Shown one piece after another: positions 34,100 to 36,720 of a stretch of 36,720 bases of DNA. Below the pieces are notes generated by a model, which was given only the letters and a program-made list of their open reading frames with translations, was not told the origin of the DNA and made no database searches. Numbering within the stretch: position 1 is the first letter of the stretch; each line of letters opens with the position of its first letter. Position numbers and translations under genes: made by a program. The stretch is from Candidatus Bathyanammoxibius amoris (GTDB lineage: Bacteria; Planctomycetota; Brocadiia; Brocadiales; Bathyanammoxibiaceae), in NCBI GenBank assembly GCA_024451685.1, contig JAMXCW010000018.1:1-36720 (forward strand), given 5' to 3'.

Positions 34100-35630
34100 A
34101 GGAAGTTTTTACCTCACTACTCCCATCTATTATGTAAATGATGTGCCTCACATAGGACACTCGTATACGACTATTGCCGCCGATGCCCTGGCGCGATACG
34201 AACGTTTAAAGGGAAAGGACGTCTTCTTTCTGACAGGTACGGACGAACACGGGCAGAAAATCCACAGGGCCGCCCGCGACAGCAACGAAACTCCTGAGGC
34301 CCTGGTAAACAAAGTGGTGGAGAAATACAAACATTTGTGGAAAAGCATCTGCATCTCAAACGACGATTTTATCAGGACTACAGAGGCCAGGCATACCAGC
34401 CGCGTGCAGAAGATATTTCAGAAGTTGTATGATAAAGGCGACATCTACCTCGGGGAGTACGAGGGGTGGTACTGTGTCCCCTGCGAGAGTTTTTGGACTA
34501 CCGGACAACTGGTCGACGGCAACTGTCCTGAGTGCAGCCGTGCCGTAGAAAGGCTGAAGGAGGCAAACTATTTCTTCAAGCTGTCCGGTTACAGGGACCG
34601 GATCCTAAGACACATCGACACGAATCCGGGATTTATACAACCCGAGTCGAGGAAAAACGAGCTACGCAACCGTCTTATGGCCGGTGTTGATGACGTCAGT
34701 GTGAGCCGCCAGGCATTGCCCTGGGGTATATCCGTGCCAATGGACCCCGAACATACGATCTATGTATGGATCGATGCGCTCCTGAATTATATAACCGCAC
34801 TGGGGTACGACGATGAAATGGAAAGGTTCAACAGATACTGGCCGGCAGACGTCCACCTGATAGGGAAGGAGATACTGTGGTTTCACGGCGCCATCTGGCC
34901 TGCGGTGCTCATGGCCCTGGAAATACCGCTGCCGGGGAGGATTTTTGCCCATGGGTGGTGGACCATAGAGGGGCAAAAGATTTCAAAATCCCTGGGTAAT
35001 GTAATTGACCCCCTGAAAATTACGGAACAGTACGGGGTTGATGCCTACAGATATTTTGTGCTGCGAGAGGTGCCGTTCGGCACGGACGGCAATTTCTCCT
35101 ACACGATGCTTATTCACCGTATAAACGGCGACCTTGGGAATGATCTGGGCAACCTCCTCATGAGGAGTCTCACCATGATAGAGAAATATTTTAACGGGGA
35201 AATCCCGTCACCCCAGGGTAATAAGGAAGAGGATACAGGTCTGATAGAAGGCGCTGCGCGTCTGGAGAAAAAGGTAGATGAGGAGATGGAGGCGCTGCAG
35301 TTCAGCCTTGCGCTGGAGGCCATCTGGGGATTCGTAGCGCAGGCTAATAAATACATAGAAGACTCAAAACCGTGGGTGCTGGCAAAAAACGATAGACCTG
35401 CATTATCGGTAGTGCTGTATAATATCGGTGAGGCCTTGAGGCTTATATCCGTTTACATCTCTCCTTTTATGCCTCAGACCGCTCAGGATATATTCTCGCA
35501 GTTGGGTATACCCGAGGAAGATTGCTTTCAGAGGTCAGAAAGGCGTTGGGGCGTGCTCAAGCCTTCGACCAGGGTAAAAAAAGGCAGGGCTCTCTTCCCC
35601 AGGATAGAGGAATCCGCGCAACTGGTATGA
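34092..35630 (+). CDS. metG: Methionyl-tRNA synthetase, short form
   Basis: MetG charges initiator and elongator tRNA-Met. The start is TTG 34092 because FYLTTPIYYVNDVPHIGHSY is the normal N-terminus and the only upstream codon options are inside ricT. At 512 residues it carries the HIGH motif PHIGH (19-23), one four-cysteine zinc knuckle (C128, C131, C145, C148) and KISKS (296-300) in place of KMSKS, then the anticodon-binding helical domain. The C-terminal tRNA-binding (EMAP-like) domain seen in ~650-residue forms is absent. AAGGAG lies 12 bases before the start, inside ricT, implying coupled translation. Confidence 0.96.
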   Translation: MGKGSFYLTTPIYYVNDVPHIGHSYTTIAADALARYERLKGKDVFFLTGTDEHGQKIHRAARDSNETPEALVNKVVEKYKHLWKSICISNDDFIRTTEARHTSRVQKIFQKLYDKGDIYLGEYEGWYCVPCESFWTTGQLVDGNCPECSRAVERLKEANYFFKLSGYRDRILRHIDTNPGFIQPESRKNELRNRLMAGVDDVSVSRQALPWGISVPMDPEHTIYVWIDALLNYITALGYDDEMERFNRYWPADVHLIGKEILWFHGAIWPAVLMALEIPLPGRIFAHGWWTIEGQKISKSLGNVIDPLKITEQYGVDAYRYFVLREVPFGTDGNFSYTMLIHRINGDLGNDLGNLLMRSLTMIEKYFNGEIPSPQGNKEEDTGLIEGAARLEKKVDEEMEALQFSLALEAIWGFVAQANKYIEDSKPWVLAKNDRPALSVVLYNIGEALRLISVYISPFMPQTAQDIFSQLGIPEEDCFQRSERRWGVLKPSTRVKKGRALFPRIEESAQLV

Positions 35631-35648
35631 CGAAGGGACGGTAGTAAC

Positions 35649-36107
35649 TTGAGTAAGAAATCGACAATCGATACCTGGTGGGCGAAGCTCCACGACCTTA
35701 CACAAAAGGACCGGCGCTATCCCCTCCAGGCGTATCAGTTTGTATTTGAGGCCCTGGACTATACCGTGCACAGGCTCGAAAAGGACCCGGCCAGCTCCCT
35801 GGAACGGGAACGGCACGTTACCGGACGGGAACTCCTGGACGGAATAAACGAGTATGCCCTCGAACAGTTCGGTTATATGGCCAGGACGGTCTTTGAGCAG
35901 TGGGGCACGGTACGCGGTGAGGATTTCGGGGAGATTGTCTTTAACCTCGTTGAAAGTGGTTTGATGGGTAAGACAGAATCCGACACCAGGGACGATTTTG
36001 ACGTGGGTTACGATTTCCAAAAAACGTTGGAGGAGCAGTTCAAGTTTACCGGTAAGTTCGACGTGAGCCTGCGGCTGGATGATTTCCTTAAAGCGAGATA
36101 CGAATAG
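35649..36107 (+). CDS. Minf_1886-type protein of unknown function
   Basis: A 152-residue protein containing RRYPLQAYQFVFEALDYTVH, RHVTGRELLDGINEYALEQF and ARTVFEQWGTVRGEDFGEIV, characteristic of a small family found mainly in Planctomycetota, Verrucomicrobiota and relatives (Minf_1886 family, from memory). No catalytic motif is evident. The start is TTG 35649, with AGGG about 13 bases upstream; no ATG occurs before the conserved region. It follows metG by 18 bases and is probably its operon partner. The end (FDVSLRLDDFLKARYE) is complete. Confidence 0.8.
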   Translation: MSKKSTIDTWWAKLHDLTQKDRRYPLQAYQFVFEALDYTVHRLEKDPASSLERERHVTGRELLDGINEYALEQFGYMARTVFEQWGTVRGEDFGEIVFNLVESGLMGKTESDTRDDFDVGYDFQKTLEEQFKFTGKFDVSLRLDDFLKARYE

Positions 36108-36119
36108 CCTCCCGTAAAA

Positions 36120-36181
36120 AATCTTTCAACCCGGTTGGTGTCAGGGGGCACTGCTAATAAAGAATGAGGTCCTGAAAGATT
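36120..36181. repeat. Wide inverted repeat after the Minf_1886 gene
   Basis: AATCTTTCA (36120-36128) is exactly complementary to TGAAAGATT (36173-36181), with 44 bases between. It might be a transcript end or a small structured RNA. The rest of the gap to 36298 is AT-rich and contains only a weak promoter-like TTGACT (36209-36214) and TATTAT (36235-36240), 20 bases apart. Confidence 0.4.
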
Positions 36182-36298
36182 GATGCTTGCCTTTGGCTTC
36201 TTGTATATTTGACTTCCTCTGCACAGTAGTAAGATATTATATTATGCCGGTTGCCCTCTCCGAAGTCTTTTACAGAAGGTTGGGAATCTAAGGATATT

Positions 36299-36720
36299 AT
36301 GGTTATCTCCGGCAGCGGTCATCCAAACGTACCAAAAGGGAGCGGCTCCCTGGGTCCTCTGGGGGATGGTCAGACCGCAATCATTATCGGGGGCGGCCCT
36401 GCCGGCTCAAGTTGTGCCATCACCCTGAAGATGATGGGCAAGAAGCTGGGCAGGGACATAAACGTCATCATATATGAGGGGATGAAGTTCAACGAAGACT
36501 GTATTAAGAGGGTAGGAGTGTTGTCCCCGCCCCTCACGGAGACCCTGGAAGAGGTCTTGGGAGTAACCTTTCCCTGTGAGGTCATTCAGAGGAAGGTGGT
36601 CGGGTATTATCTCCACTCAGGCGATGCCAAGATCAAGCTTAACCTGGGAGGAAGACTCTCCTTTGTGGGACACAACGTGGCCATTGACCGCTACCTGTTG
36701 GGCAAGGCCAAGGAGCTGGG
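36299..36720 (+). CDS. FAD-dependent oxidoreductase (geranylgeranyl reductase-like), N-terminal part
   Basis: The frame runs off the right edge; 140 residues are visible. After a 26-residue leader it has the dinucleotide-binding motif TAIIIGGGPAGSSCAITLKM (GxGxxG), and later IYEGMKFNEDCIKRVGVLSP and a basic/polar region ending GHNVAIDRYLLGKAKELG, typical of flavin-dependent monooxygenase/geranylgeranyl reductase relatives (GxGxxG, then the R-x-x-F/L-D-type second site, here in IDRYLL). The ATG at 36299 has AAGGA about seven bases upstream. Substrate unknown; a role in lipid modification is one possibility for this superfamily. Confidence 0.8.
   Translation, partial: MVISGSGHPNVPKGSGSLGPLGDGQTAIIIGGGPAGSSCAITLKMMGKKLGRDINVIIYEGMKFNEDCIKRVGVLSPPLTETLEEVLGVTFPCEVIQRKVVGYYLHSGDAKIKLNLGGRLSFVGHNVAIDRYLLGKAKEL

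Overview
The window looks like chromosomal DNA of a Gram-negative bacterium with fairly high GC. It carries a Kdo transferase (so it makes lipid A), Tat and Sec export genes, and periplasmic proteases. RicT/PSP1, a Minf_1886-type protein, a NusB-PHP fusion and many non-ATG starts together suggest the PVC group, perhaps a planctomycete of the Brocadiia type. That placement is inference: there is no rRNA or diagnostic catabolic gene here. I see no prophage, transposase, CRISPR array or rRNA operon.

Layout. 1-1920: end of a TauE/SafE permease, two related small zinc-ribbon genes on the minus strand, then nnrE. 1950-3870: a minus-strand unit in which a consensus promoter and a SAM-I riboswitch with terminator precede a zinc-ribbon threonine synthase and a MoaD/ThiS-like sulfur carrier. 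3898-11640: a minus-strand operon secA-waaA-metK-ahcY-DUF1015. 11896-16480: carA and carB (minus), divergent from 16494-19090, pgsA-ribBA-ferritin-like-desulforedoxin (plus). 19330-23077: DUF362 protein with a Tat signal, then an active and an inactive M16 peptidase (minus). 23263-26375: ribH-(nusB-PHP)-ftsY (minus), divergent from a tatC-FecR fusion (26458-27801). 27847-28533: an AT-rich gene of unknown function with a membrane anchor. 28552-31880: a translation operon tRNA-Val-thrS-infC-rpmI-rplT (minus). 31944-33041: a radical SAM protein (minus). 33190-36107: ricT-metG-Minf_1886 (plus). The window ends inside an FAD-dependent oxidoreductase.

How the genes connect. Methionine/SAM chemistry recurs: SAM synthetase, S-adenosylhomocysteine hydrolase, a SAM-sensing leader on thrC-moaD, methionyl-tRNA synthetase and a radical SAM enzyme. 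Export is a second theme: SecA, FtsY, TatC and several exported proteins. Riboflavin synthesis appears twice (ribBA, ribH).

The most unusual items are two domain fusions (TatC with a periplasmic FecR-like domain; NusB with a PHP phosphoesterase related to RNase AM/YciV), the SAM riboswitch on a threonine synthase/sulfur-carrier pair, an AUU start for infC, a probable CTG start for the DUF1015 gene, and a tRNA-Val with C33 in the leader of thrS. Several intergenic regions hold palindromic, REP-like hairpins. There is no clear multi-gene unknown system; the novelty lies in the fusions and in regulation.
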